From contig CAZELR010000012.1 of NCBI GenBank assembly GCA_964513075.1, positions 20,233-84,232 on the forward strand: a stretch of DNA of 64,000 bases. Reading direction: 5' to 3'. Of the stretch, positions 55,986 through 63,798 are shown in pieces. The notes under the pieces were generated by a model. The model made no database searches and was not told where the DNA came from. It saw only the letters and a program-made list of their open reading frames with translations. Positions within the stretch are counted from its first letter, which is position 1. Each line of letters begins with the position of its first letter. Source of the DNA: DAOUBP01 sp964513075 (lineage in GTDB: Bacteria; Chloroflexota; Anaerolineae; CG2-30-64-16). Both the position numbers and the translations under genes were made by a program.

Positions 55986-56011
55986 GTTGTTAATGATCGG
56001 AGAAGACACTT

Positions 56012-57622
56012 GTGACAGCCTACATCTTTGTAACGGGTGGCGTCGTCAGCGGCCTCGGCAAGGGGGTGTCCGCGGCATCCATTGGGCGGCTACTCAAGAG
56101 CCGCGGGGTGCGCGTTTCCATCCAGAAGCTGGATCCTTATCTGAATGTGGACCCGGGAACCATGTCGCCTTATCAGCACGGCGAGGTGTTCGTTACCGAC
56201 GACGGCGCGGAGACCGACCTGGACCTGGGCCATTACGAGCGTTTCGTTGACGAAAACCTGAGTCGCGCCCACAATGTCACATCCGGTCAAATCTACAGCA
56301 GCGTGTTAGCTCAAGAGCGCCACGGCGACTACCTGGGCGGCACCATCCAGGTGATCCCCCATGTCACTAATGAGATAAAGCGGCGCATTCAGGAGGCCGC
56401 CCGGCATGATGACCCGGATGTGTTGATTGTCGAGGTGGGCGGCACGGTGGGCGACATCGAGGGCCAGCCCTTCCTGGAAGCTATCCGGCAGATGCGCAAG
56501 GACGTAGGGCGCCAAAAAACGTTTTATGTTCACGTAACACTGTTGCCATATATTTCCGGCTCCAATGAGCTGAAGACCAAGCCTACCCAGCACAGCGTGC
56601 GCGAACTGCGCAGCATCGGGATCCAGCCGGATATGATTATCTGCCGTTCGGACCTGCCGGTGAGCGATCACGTGCGTGAGAAGATTGCGCTCTTCACCGA
56701 CGTGGATGCGCGTGCCGTGGTGCCGGCCTACACGGCCAAAAGCATTTACGAAGTGCCGTTGATGTTGGAAGACGAGGGCGTGGCGGAATTTATTGCTGAG
56801 CGGCTGGCCCTGCGCGTCTCTGCGCCCGATCTTGCGGAGTGGCGCACTTTGGTTGCACAGGTGCAACAACCCAAGTCGGTGTTGAAGATCGCCTTGGTGG
56901 GCAAATATGTGGAGTTGGAAGACGCCTACATGAGCGTGCGCGAAGCGCTGCACCACGCGGCATGGTCGCTGGATCATGACATCGAGATCAAGTGGGTGCA
57001 TGCCGAGTCGCTACAAAGCCCCGATGGCCTTCAGCAACTGGTCGATGTGCAGGGTATCCTGGTGCCCGGCGGCTTCGGCGAGCGCGGCATCGAGGGCAAG
57101 ATCAACGCGGCCCGTTATGCGCGGGAGCACAAGGTGCCCTATTTCGGCCTCTGCCTGGGGATGCAGGTGATGTGCATCGAGTTTGTTCGCAACGTGTTGG
57201 GCCGCGCTGACGCCAATAGCACTGAGTTCAACCCCAAGACGCCTAACCCGGTGATCAGCCTGATGCCGGACCAGCAGGGGGTGGAGGACATGGGGGGCAC
57301 GATGCGTTTGGGTCTGTGGCCGTGTGAGCTGCAGCCGAACAGTCTGGCCGCCCAGGCTTATGCGCCTGAAGTGCGCATTCGTGAGCGCCATCGCCATCGG
57401 TGGGAGTTCAATAATCGCTATCGTGCCAGCGCAATGGCGGCCGGTATGTGCTTTTCCGGTCTTTCGCCCGACGGCCGCCTGGTGGAGATTGCCGAGTTGG
57501 ATCGCAGTCTGAATCCGTGGATGTTGGGCACTCAGTTTCATCCGGAGTTCCGCTCGCGGCCCAATCGGTCGCATCCGTTGTTCCGGGCGTTTCTGGAGGC
57601 GGTGGCGCAGATGAATGGGTAG
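56012..57622 (+). CDS. pyrG: CTP synthase
   Basis: 536 residues. N-terminal synthetase domain with VTGGVVSGLGKGVSAASIG (ATP site) and IQKLDPYLNVDPGTMSP; C-terminal glutamine amidotransferase with VPGGFGERGIEGK, the nucleophile Cys in LCLGMQ, and FHPEF. It aminates UTP to CTP using glutamine. The GTG at 56012 is chosen with GGAG 10 bases upstream and matches the family N-terminus. The leader carries a strong hairpin. Confidence 0.97.
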   Translation: MTAYIFVTGGVVSGLGKGVSAASIGRLLKSRGVRVSIQKLDPYLNVDPGTMSPYQHGEVFVTDDGAETDLDLGHYERFVDENLSRAHNVTSGQIYSSVLAQERHGDYLGGTIQVIPHVTNEIKRRIQEAARHDDPDVLIVEVGGTVGDIEGQPFLEAIRQMRKDVGRQKTFYVHVTLLPYISGSNELKTKPTQHSVRELRSIGIQPDMIICRSDLPVSDHVREKIALFTDVDARAVVPAYTAKSIYEVPLMLEDEGVAEFIAERLALRVSAPDLAEWRTLVAQVQQPKSVLKIALVGKYVELEDAYMSVREALHHAAWSLDHDIEIKWVHAESLQSPDGLQQLVDVQGILVPGGFGERGIEGKINAARYAREHKVPYFGLCLGMQVMCIEFVRNVLGRADANSTEFNPKTPNPVISLMPDQQGVEDMGGTMRLGLWPCELQPNSLAAQAYAPEVRIRERHRHRWEFNNRYRASAMAAGMCFSGLSPDGRLVEIAELDRSLNPWMLGTQFHPEFRSRPNRSHPLFRAFLEAVAQMNG

Positions 57623-57654
57623 ATTGGGAGATCGGTAAGCCGATAGATTGGTTC

Positions 57655-57692
57655 GCTGATCAATACGCAACACGCAATACGCAATACGATAG
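57655..57692. repeat. Word repeat (AATACGCAACACGCAATACGCAAT)
   Basis: Three ATACGCAA/ACACGCAA words in a row between pyrG and yebC. The same GTGTTGCG/CGCAACAC word occurs at 15.69 kb on the other strand. Confidence 0.6.
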
Positions 57693-57706
57693 GGGGTATC
57701 AAACAC

Positions 57707-58450
57707 ATGTCTGGACATTCAAAATGGGCTACGATCAAGCGGAAGAAGGGCGCAGCCGATGCCAAGCGCGGGCAGGTGTTCACCAAGTACGCGCGTGAAC
57801 TGCAACTGGCCGCGCGCGAAGGTGCTGACCCGAATTTCAATTTCCGGCTGCGACTGATCATCGACAAGGCTAAGGCCGAGAATATGCCCAAGGACAACAT
57901 CGATCGCGCGATCAAGCGCGGGGCCGGTCTCAGCGAGGATGGGGCGCAACTTGAAGAAGTAGCCTACGAAGGCTATGGTCCCCACGGTGTGGCCATCTAT
58001 ATTCAGACGGTCACTGATAACAAGAACCGCACCGTTTCCGAGTTGCGCCGCGCGCTCACACGCGGGGGCGGCAGCCTGGGCGAGTCCGGCAGCGTCGGTT
58101 GGCTCTTCGAATCCAAGGGCTATATCGTCATCGATATGACCGGCCGCAAAGAGGACAAGGTCTTCGAGCTGGCACTGGAAGCCGGCGCCGATGATGTCCA
58201 GTTCGGCGACGAGGCCGCGGAGATCTACACCGAACCTTCCGACCTGCAGTCTGTGCGTCAGGCGTTCCTGGACGCCAAGTATAAGCTCGAAAACGCCGAG
58301 TTGACGATGCTGCCGAAGACCTCCATCGCTCTAAGTCCGGCCGATACCCTCCAGGTGATGAATCTGGTGGAGGCCCTGGAAGAGATCGACGATGTTGCCA
58401 AGGTCTACTCGAACCTTGAGATCTCTGAAGAAGTGTTGACTCAGATGTAG
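57707..58450 (+). CDS. yebC: YebC/PmpR family DNA-binding regulatory protein
   Basis: 247 residues starting MSGHSKWATIKRKKGAADAK, the hallmark of YebC/PmpR/TACO1 proteins. Family members bind DNA as regulators, and some help ribosomes over polyproline, similar in aim to EF-P. The three-domain layout (helical N, two alpha-beta domains) is apparent from the sequence. SD-like GGGGG precedes ATG. It leads the ruvC-ruvA group, the order commonly found near Holliday junction genes. Confidence 0.96.
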   Translation: MSGHSKWATIKRKKGAADAKRGQVFTKYARELQLAAREGADPNFNFRLRLIIDKAKAENMPKDNIDRAIKRGAGLSEDGAQLEEVAYEGYGPHGVAIYIQTVTDNKNRTVSELRRALTRGGGSLGESGSVGWLFESKGYIVIDMTGRKEDKVFELALEAGADDVQFGDEAAEIYTEPSDLQSVRQAFLDAKYKLENAELTMLPKTSIALSPADTLQVMNLVEALEEIDDVAKVYSNLEISEEVLTQM

Positions 58451-58504
58451 TGAGGCCTGGTTGCGGCAATAGAGCAACCACTAGAGGTCGAAGTCGAGGT
58501 TGGC

Positions 58505-59005
58505 GTGATCGTCTTGGGCATTGATCCTGGTACGGCGACCACCGGCTATGGGTTGATCGCCGAAGATGCGGCTGGTGAGGCGCGGCTGATCCGCTGTGGC
58601 GCGATTCTGACCGCTGCGGGGTCGCCTATGCCGGAACGTCTCTTGATCATCCACCGGGAAATGACCGTGTTGATCCGTGACTATGCGCCTGATGCTGTTG
58701 CAGTCGAGGCGTTGTTTTTCGGTCGGAACGTCACCACGGCGCTAACGGTGGGCCAGGCGCGCGGGGTCATCTTGCTGGCTGCTGCCCAGGCTGGGCTGTC
58801 TACCTACGAGTACAAACCCGCTGAAGTCAAGCAGGCGCTGAGTGGCTATGGCGGCGCTGACAAGCGGCAGATGCAGGAAATGGTGCGGATTTTGTTGGGG
58901 TTGGATGAAATTCCCCGGCCCGATGATGCCGCCGATGCCGTAGCCGTGGCTCTTTGTCACCTGTATAGCCAGCGCCTGCGTCGCCTCATGGAGGGCGCAG
59001 GATAG
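58505..59005 (+). CDS. ruvC: Holliday junction endonuclease RuvC
   Basis: 166 residues from a GTG at 58505 (GAGGTT SD). Acidic catalytic residues are visible: Asp7 in LGIDPGTATTGYG, Glu in AVEALFFGRNV, and Asp residues in RPDDAADAVAVALC. Cuts four-way DNA junctions made during recombination. Stands 54 bases after yebC and 29 before ruvA. Confidence 0.96.
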   Translation: MIVLGIDPGTATTGYGLIAEDAAGEARLIRCGAILTAAGSPMPERLLIIHREMTVLIRDYAPDAVAVEALFFGRNVTTALTVGQARGVILLAAAQAGLSTYEYKPAEVKQALSGYGGADKRQMQEMVRILLGLDEIPRPDDAADAVAVALCHLYSQRLRRLMEGAG

Positions 59006-59034
59006 CGCTTGCACGTTACAGCGCAAGAGGTCTC

Positions 59035-59613
59035 ATGATTGCAATGATAGAAGGTCGGGTGGCAGTTCGCAGTCGGGACGCCTTGGTGGTGATGGTCAGC
59101 GGCCTCGGTTTCAAGGTCTTGTGCCCACAGCCGGTGTTGGCCGCGGCGCGGCTTGGAGAGGTCATTTGCCTGTATACCCACCTGGTCGTGCGCGAGGACG
59201 ACCTGAGCCTGATCGGTTTTGCCGGAGAAGAGGAGCTGGACCTCTTTGAGAAGCTCATCGGAGTGTCTGGGGTGGGTCCCAAGCTGGCCCTCTCCGTGCT
59301 CTCGTTCATGGCGCCCGACGCGTTGCGGTTAGCCATCGGTCAGGAACAGCCCGACCTGCTGGCGCGCGTTCCTGGCATCGGCAAGAAGACGGCTCAGAAG
59401 ATTGTCCTGGAGCTCAAAGACAAAGTTGGTCCGGTTGAAGTGGCCGAGGGGCTTGCCGCGCTGACCGAGGCGGACGCTGCTGTGATCGACGCGCTGACCG
59501 CGTTAGGCTATAGCATCGTAGAGGCGCAGCGCGCCGTTCAAGCTCTGCCGCGCGATATCACCGATATCGAAGAACGTTTGCGCCGGGCCTTGTCTTCTTT
59601 CGGTGGATCATGA
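59035..59613 (+). CDS. ruvA: Holliday junction helicase subunit RuvA
   Basis: 192 residues. N-terminal OB domain (MIAMIEGRVAVRSRDA), tandem helix-hairpin-helix motifs (LIGVSGVGPKLALSVL and LARVPGIGKKTAQKIVLEL) and a C-terminal helical domain that docks RuvB. It binds junctions and loads RuvB; ruvB is not in this window. ATG 59035 is used; a second ATG nine bases on is possible. Ends with a 4-base overlap with the next gene. Confidence 0.95.
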   Translation: MIAMIEGRVAVRSRDALVVMVSGLGFKVLCPQPVLAAARLGEVICLYTHLVVREDDLSLIGFAGEEELDLFEKLIGVSGVGPKLALSVLSFMAPDALRLAIGQEQPDLLARVPGIGKKTAQKIVLELKDKVGPVEVAEGLAALTEADAAVIDALTALGYSIVEAQRAVQALPRDITDIEERLRRALSSFGGS

Positions 59614-60422
59614 TTCCAGTTTCAGCGATCATCACGAGTACGAGCAATGCCCGTGTGGTTGAAGCGCGCAAGCTGGGGCAGCGCAAGCACCGCCAAACCG
59701 CGGGACTATTCCTGGTCGAAGGGCTGCAGCTCTTGCACATGGCTCTCGATAGCGGCGCTGCGCCCAGCGAGGTCTTCTATTGCCCGGAGCTGTTTGTTGG
59801 CTCGGAGGCGGCTGCGCTGCTTGAACGCTTCCGGCAGGCCGGCGCCGTGTTGCTGCATGTGTCAAAGCGTGTCATGGAGACGCTTTCCGAGCGGGAGGAG
59901 CCGCAGGGACTCGTTGCGACGTTTCGCCTGGTGCAACCTTCTCTTCAGTCGCTGAAGCTGAGTGGGCTCGATTTAGTGGTGGTGTTGGATCGACTTCAAG
60001 ACCCCGGCAATTTGGGTACATTGATCCGCACAGCAGATGCTGTTGGCGCCGCGGCAATCATCCTTATCGAGCCTTGCGTGGACCCGTTCGATCCAAAGAC
60101 CGTTCGCGGGAGCATGGGCTCTCTCTTCAATGTTCCCATCATTAGCACGAAAGACGTCACTGGGTTGTTCGGGTGGTTGCACAGCCGTGGGCTGCAGCTC
60201 ATCGGTGCTGATCCCCACCTGGGGAAGGCCTGGGGCGCAGAATTGTGGCGAGGGAGTGTTGCTCTTGTCCTCGGCAATGAGGCACGTGGTCTCTCCGATG
60301 ATGTTGCCGCCCAGATCGGCGTCTGGGCCAAGCTGCCCATCGTGGGCCAGGCTGAGTCGCTGAATGTGGCGGTGGCCGGCGGTGTCCTGATGTATTTGTG
60401 GCTAAGAGAGAACCGTTTTTGA
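59610..60422 (+). CDS. rlmB: TrmH/SpoU family rRNA or tRNA 2'-O-methyltransferase
   Basis: 270 residues. An N-terminal substrate-binding domain (VSAIITSTSNARV, LFLVEGLQLL) and a C-terminal SPOUT domain with the three motifs: DPGNLGTLIRTADAVG, VLGNEARGLS and SLNVAVAGGVL. It uses SAM to methylate the 2'-O of a ribose in rRNA (RlmB-type) or tRNA; which RNA cannot be told. It overlaps ruvA by 4 bases (ATGA) and is followed 78 bases later by the SAM riboswitch. Confidence 0.93.
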   Translation: MIPVSAIITSTSNARVVEARKLGQRKHRQTAGLFLVEGLQLLHMALDSGAAPSEVFYCPELFVGSEAAALLERFRQAGAVLLHVSKRVMETLSEREEPQGLVATFRLVQPSLQSLKLSGLDLVVVLDRLQDPGNLGTLIRTADAVGAAAIILIEPCVDPFDPKTVRGSMGSLFNVPIISTKDVTGLFGWLHSRGLQLIGADPHLGKAWGAELWRGSVALVLGNEARGLSDDVAAQIGVWAKLPIVGQAESLNVAVAGGVLMYLWLRENRF

Positions 60423-60500
60423 CAAAATCGTCGCGCTGGACTAAACTATTTCTTCGTTTGAATTGACGCACCGGTATTTAACATCAGAGAACACTGGACA

Positions 60501-60684
60501 CTCATCCAGAGGGGGGGAGGGATCGGCCCTGTGAACCCCCGGCAACCGCCCGGAGTCCTGGGAAACGGTTGCCCGGAAGCAAGCGCTCGCAGATCGTACA
60601 CGGGCAGATTGCATCTCGGCAATGTTTTCTGTTCTGGGCAGGTGCCAATTCCGGCAACCCCGTGCTGCGGGGTTGAAAGATGAG
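60501..60684 (+). ncRNA. SAM-I (S-box) riboswitch aptamer, expanded P3
   Basis: P1 strands CTCATC (60501-60506) and GATGAG (60679-60684) close the element. Conserved core: CCAGAG, GGAGGGATCGGCCCTGTGAA, CCGGCAACC (60539-60547), and GGTGCCAATTCC (60641-60652). The middle stem is enlarged (about 90 bases instead of about 20). It senses S-adenosylmethionine. It sits just before mtnA, a methylthioribose salvage gene, as expected for SAM control. Confidence 0.95.
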
Positions 60685-60710
60685 AGATCGGCTAAGTCGC
60701 TCCGCGCGTG

Positions 60711-60736
60711 CCCTCCTCTCGGAGGGTATTTTGTTT
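60711..60736 (+). terminator. Riboswitch expression platform terminator
   Basis: CCCTCC (60711-60716), loop TCTC, GGAGGG (60721-60726) followed by TATTTTGTTT. A Rho-independent terminator between the aptamer and the mtnA SD. In the ligand-free state GAGAG in the P1 3' strand region (60682-60686) could pair with CTCTC (60716-60720) and disrupt it; this pairing is inference. Confidence 0.75.
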
Positions 60737-60747
60737 AAGGAGTTTTT

Positions 60748-61815
60748 ATGTCCCGAACGCTGTGGTGGGAAGACAGCCAATTGAAGATGATCGACCAGCG
60801 GATTCTGCCCTTGCGTTATGAGGTGTTGAGCTACACCGACTATCGCGCGGTTGCCGAGGCGATCACTGATATGGTCGTGCGCGGCGCGCCAGCCATTGGT
60901 GCAGCCGGAGGGTTCGGTATGGCGTTGGCCGCGCTTCAAAGCCCCGCACGCGATCGGGACAGCTTGCTGAACGATCTGGCTCAAGCTAAGAATGTTCTGG
61001 ACGCGGCCCGACCCACCGCAGTCAACCTGAGTTGGGCGACGGCGCGGGTTATGGACCTGGCGCAGCAGCTGGTCCTTGCCAACGCGGATGACATCCGTTT
61101 GGCCGTTCTTGCCGAGGCCGAGCACATCGCTGATGAGGATGTGGCGATCAACCGGCGCATGGGCGCGTTTGGTGCTGAGATCGTGCCGGCCCGGGCCAAC
61201 GTCCTTACCCACTGTAATGCCGGCTCTCTGGCCACGGTTGACTATGGCACGACACTAGGCGTCGTGCGCGCGGCGGTGGAGCAGGGCAAGCAAGTGCACG
61301 TGTGGGTGGACGAGACGCGGCCCCGCCTGCAGGGCGCCCGGCTGACCGCATGGGAGCTGATGCAGGATGGCATCCCCATGACCCTGATCGCGGATAACGC
61401 GGCGGGCATGCTGATGCGTCTTGGCAAGGTGGATGTGGTTCTTTTCGGCGCCGACCGGGTGGCGGCCAACGGCGATGTGGCCAATAAGATCGGCTCATAT
61501 AAGCTGGCTGTGCTGGCGCAGGCAAACGGCATCCCGTGTTATTCAGTGGTCCCCACTCCGACTATTGACATAAGTTTAGCCCATGGCGATCTGATCCCCA
61601 TCGAAGAGCGGGACGCCCGCGAAGTCACCCACGTTGGCGTCGAGCAAATCGCGCCGAGCGACGTGCCGGTTTACAATCCGGCCTTTGATGTGACTCCGCA
61701 CCGTTATCTGACCGGCATCATCACCGAGGAAGGCATCTGCTATCCGCCGTTTGAGATGAGCTTGCGGCGGGCAGTCGAGGCGGCGGAACGACGACGAAAT
61801 GCAAACTATGAGTGA
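60748..61815 (+). CDS. mtnA: S-methyl-5-thioribose-1-phosphate isomerase
   Basis: 355 residues. VRGAPAIGAAGGFGMAL, THCNAGSLAT with the conserved Cys, the strand with catalytic Asp VLFGADRVAANGDVANKIGS, and PTIDISLAHG are hallmarks. It converts methylthioribose-1-phosphate to methylthioribulose-1-phosphate in methionine salvage. SD TAAGGAG precedes ATG 60748. The stop overlaps the start of the DNA methyltransferase. Confidence 0.96.
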   Translation: MSRTLWWEDSQLKMIDQRILPLRYEVLSYTDYRAVAEAITDMVVRGAPAIGAAGGFGMALAALQSPARDRDSLLNDLAQAKNVLDAARPTAVNLSWATARVMDLAQQLVLANADDIRLAVLAEAEHIADEDVAINRRMGAFGAEIVPARANVLTHCNAGSLATVDYGTTLGVVRAAVEQGKQVHVWVDETRPRLQGARLTAWELMQDGIPMTLIADNAAGMLMRLGKVDVVLFGADRVAANGDVANKIGSYKLAVLAQANGIPCYSVVPTPTIDISLAHGDLIPIEERDAREVTHVGVEQIAPSDVPVYNPAFDVTPHRYLTGIITEEGICYPPFEMSLRRAVEAAERRRNANYE

Positions 61816-62728
61816 AGAACAGCGCGCCTGGCTCAATCAGATCATCTGCGGCGACGCACGGTGCATGGGCGCTGTGCCGGACGCATCGGTGCAGCTTGTC
61901 GTCACTTCGCCGCCTTACAACGTGGCGAAGGATTACGACAACCACAACGACAACCTGAGCCTGGATGCCTACATTGCCATGCTCAATGCAGTGTGGCGAG
62001 AGTGCCACCGTGTGTTGGCGCCGGGCGGCCGGCTGTGTGTGAACGTCGCCAACACCGACCGCAAGCCGTACCTGTCTTTGGTCAGCCTGATCGACGAGCA
62101 GTTGCGCATCAGTGATTTGAGTTGGCTGCATCGCGGGCACATTGTTTGGGACAAAGGGGCCTCGGCCGGGATCTCCACTGCCTGGGGCAGTTTCGGGCGT
62201 TCCTCCAACCCTACTTTGCGCGATGTGCATGAGTACATCACGGTGTGGAGCAAGGAGCAGCTTCGCTTGGATACTGGCGGCGTCAGCGGCGTCACCGGCA
62301 ATCAGTTTGTTGCCTGGACCCGCAGCATCTGGCGGCCTGAGGAGCGGATGGCGGAGCTGGAAAAGAAGATTGCGGGCAAGTTGACCTACGCGCGCGAACG
62401 CGGGAAAGATGACGCCTGGATCGCTGAGTCGATTGCGCGTGCCGTGTGGGGTCAGACAACCATCCCGGGCGAGCTGGTTTGGGAAATGACCACGGAGTCG
62501 TCCGTCGATCACCCCGCGCCGTTTCCGGTCGAGCTGCCGCGCCGAGTGATCGCACTCTATACCCAGCCGGGAGATGTGGTCCTCGATCCGTTCATGGGTT
62601 CCGGCTCGACGGCCATCGCCGCCAAGTCGATCGGGCGGCAGTATGTAGGTTATGAGATATCCGATGAGTACTGTGCGTTGGCTCAGAAGCGGCTGGCAAG
62701 CTTAACGTTCGAACAGCCAGCCAGTTGA
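61808..62728 (+). CDS. DNA methyltransferase, amino (N4-cytosine or N6-adenine), beta class
   Basis: 306 residues from ATG 61808 (ATG 61799 also possible). Catalytic motif SPPY lies near residue 34 (VTSPPYNVAKDY); the SAM-binding FxGxG (DPFMGSGSTAIAAKSIG) is near residue 260, so motif IV precedes motif I, the beta layout. SPPY is usual in m4C enzymes but also occurs in m6A ones. No restriction endonuclease is next to it, so it looks like an orphan methyltransferase. Its start overlaps mtnA's stop by 8 bases, tying its expression to the SAM riboswitch operon. Confidence 0.93.
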   Translation: MSEEQRAWLNQIICGDARCMGAVPDASVQLVVTSPPYNVAKDYDNHNDNLSLDAYIAMLNAVWRECHRVLAPGGRLCVNVANTDRKPYLSLVSLIDEQLRISDLSWLHRGHIVWDKGASAGISTAWGSFGRSSNPTLRDVHEYITVWSKEQLRLDTGGVSGVTGNQFVAWTRSIWRPEERMAELEKKIAGKLTYARERGKDDAWIAESIARAVWGQTTIPGELVWEMTTESSVDHPAPFPVELPRRVIALYTQPGDVVLDPFMGSGSTAIAAKSIGRQYVGYEISDEYCALAQKRLASLTFEQPAS

Positions 62729-62760
62729 GTGCATGATTCCCTCTTGTAGGACGAGGTGCT

Positions 62761-63726
62761 ATGTCTGTTATCGTCACCGGTTCCATCGCAACCGACACCA
62801 TCATGAAATATCCCGGCCGGTTCCTGGAGCATATCCTCCCGGAGACGGGCAAGATCAGCGTCAGCTTTCTGGTCGAAGAGAAGCAGATGAGCCGAGGCGG
62901 CATCGGCCCGAATATCGCCTACACCATGGCGTTGTTGGGCGAGCGGCCCCGGCTGATGGGCACGGTCGGCCAGGACTTCGGCGACTACCGCGCCTGGCTC
63001 GAGCAGCAGGGGATCGACACGTCGCTGGTTGTGGCCTATCCCGGCGAGTTCACCGCCACCTTCACCGTGATCACCGACCTGGCGCAGAACCAGATCGCCG
63101 GCTTCCATGCCGGCGCGATGAGCCATGGCCGCGATCTGACCTACCGCGGCCTGGATACCAGCACGATCGACTACACCATCATCTCGCCTCACGATCCCGC
63201 GGGCATGCTTCGCAACTGCGCCGAGTGCCGCGAGCTGGGCATCCGCTTCATCTTCGACCCCAGCCAGCAGCTTGCGCGCTTCACCGGCGAGCAGGTGCTG
63301 GCCGGCATGGTCGGCGCCTACGCGATGGCCGTCAACGATTACGAGTTCGAAGTCTTGAAGCAGAAGACCGGCCTGGACGAGGCGGGGATCCTGGCGCAAG
63401 TCGAGCTGTTGGTGGTGACGCGCGGGGCAGAGGGGACCACGATGATGTCCAAAGAGCGGCGGGTTGAGGTGCCGGTGGCGCGGCCCAAGGCCATTGTCGA
63501 TCCCACCGGCGTCGGCGATGCGTTTCGCGGCGGTCTGCTCACCGGCCTCGTCCGCGGCTACCCCTGGGAGGTCACTGGCCGTATCGGCGCACTGGCTGCC
63601 ACCTATTGCCTGGAGCAGGTGGGCACCATGAACCACCATTACACCCTGTCGGAATTCGTAGCGCGTTACCGAGAGAACTTCGGGGACGCGCCGGAAATGA
63701 GCGATCTGTTGAAAGTTCAAAGTTGA
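62761..63726 (+). CDS. PfkB family carbohydrate kinase, adenosine-kinase-like
   Basis: 321 residues. Ribokinase fold with GGIGPNIAYTMALLGERP (glycine-rich substrate side), the anion hole and catalytic Asp in DPTGVGDAFRGGLLTGL. The order SAH hydrolase next to a PfkB kinase and the general length fit bacterial adenosine kinases that remove adenosine made by AhcY. GAGGTG SD. Specificity is inferred from context and the PfkB group; ribose or fructose kinases look alike. C-terminal residues LLKVQS overlap a word repeat. Confidence 0.88.
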   Translation: MSVIVTGSIATDTIMKYPGRFLEHILPETGKISVSFLVEEKQMSRGGIGPNIAYTMALLGERPRLMGTVGQDFGDYRAWLEQQGIDTSLVVAYPGEFTATFTVITDLAQNQIAGFHAGAMSHGRDLTYRGLDTSTIDYTIISPHDPAGMLRNCAECRELGIRFIFDPSQQLARFTGEQVLAGMVGAYAMAVNDYEFEVLKQKTGLDEAGILAQVELLVVTRGAEGTTMMSKERRVEVPVARPKAIVDPTGVGDAFRGGLLTGLVRGYPWEVTGRIGALAATYCLEQVGTMNHHYTLSEFVARYRENFGDAPEMSDLLKVQS

Positions 63727-63776
63727 AGGTTGAAGGTGGACGCCATCTTCAACCTTCGACCTGTAACCTGTAACCG
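63712..63776. repeat. Word repeat between the kinase and ahcY
   Basis: AAGTTCAAAGTTGAAGGTTGAAGG and CAACCTTCGACCTGTAACCTGTAACC lie end to end across the kinase stop codon. Its AACCTTCAAC words match the inserted words at 29971-30010. Confidence 0.65.
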
Positions 63777-63798
63777 TTCTACAAGGAGTATCAACCTA

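Noticed and set aside
55788..56009. Small minus-strand frame of 73 codons upstream of pyrG.
   Set aside because: No recognisable content, and it covers the pyrG promoter and leader hairpin.
61808..62728. Restriction-modification system.
   Set aside because: Only the methyltransferase is seen; neighbours are metabolic genes.
62683..63720. Minus-strand frame of 345 codons opposite the PfkB kinase.
   Set aside because: Shadow of a conserved plus-strand gene with catalytic motifs.
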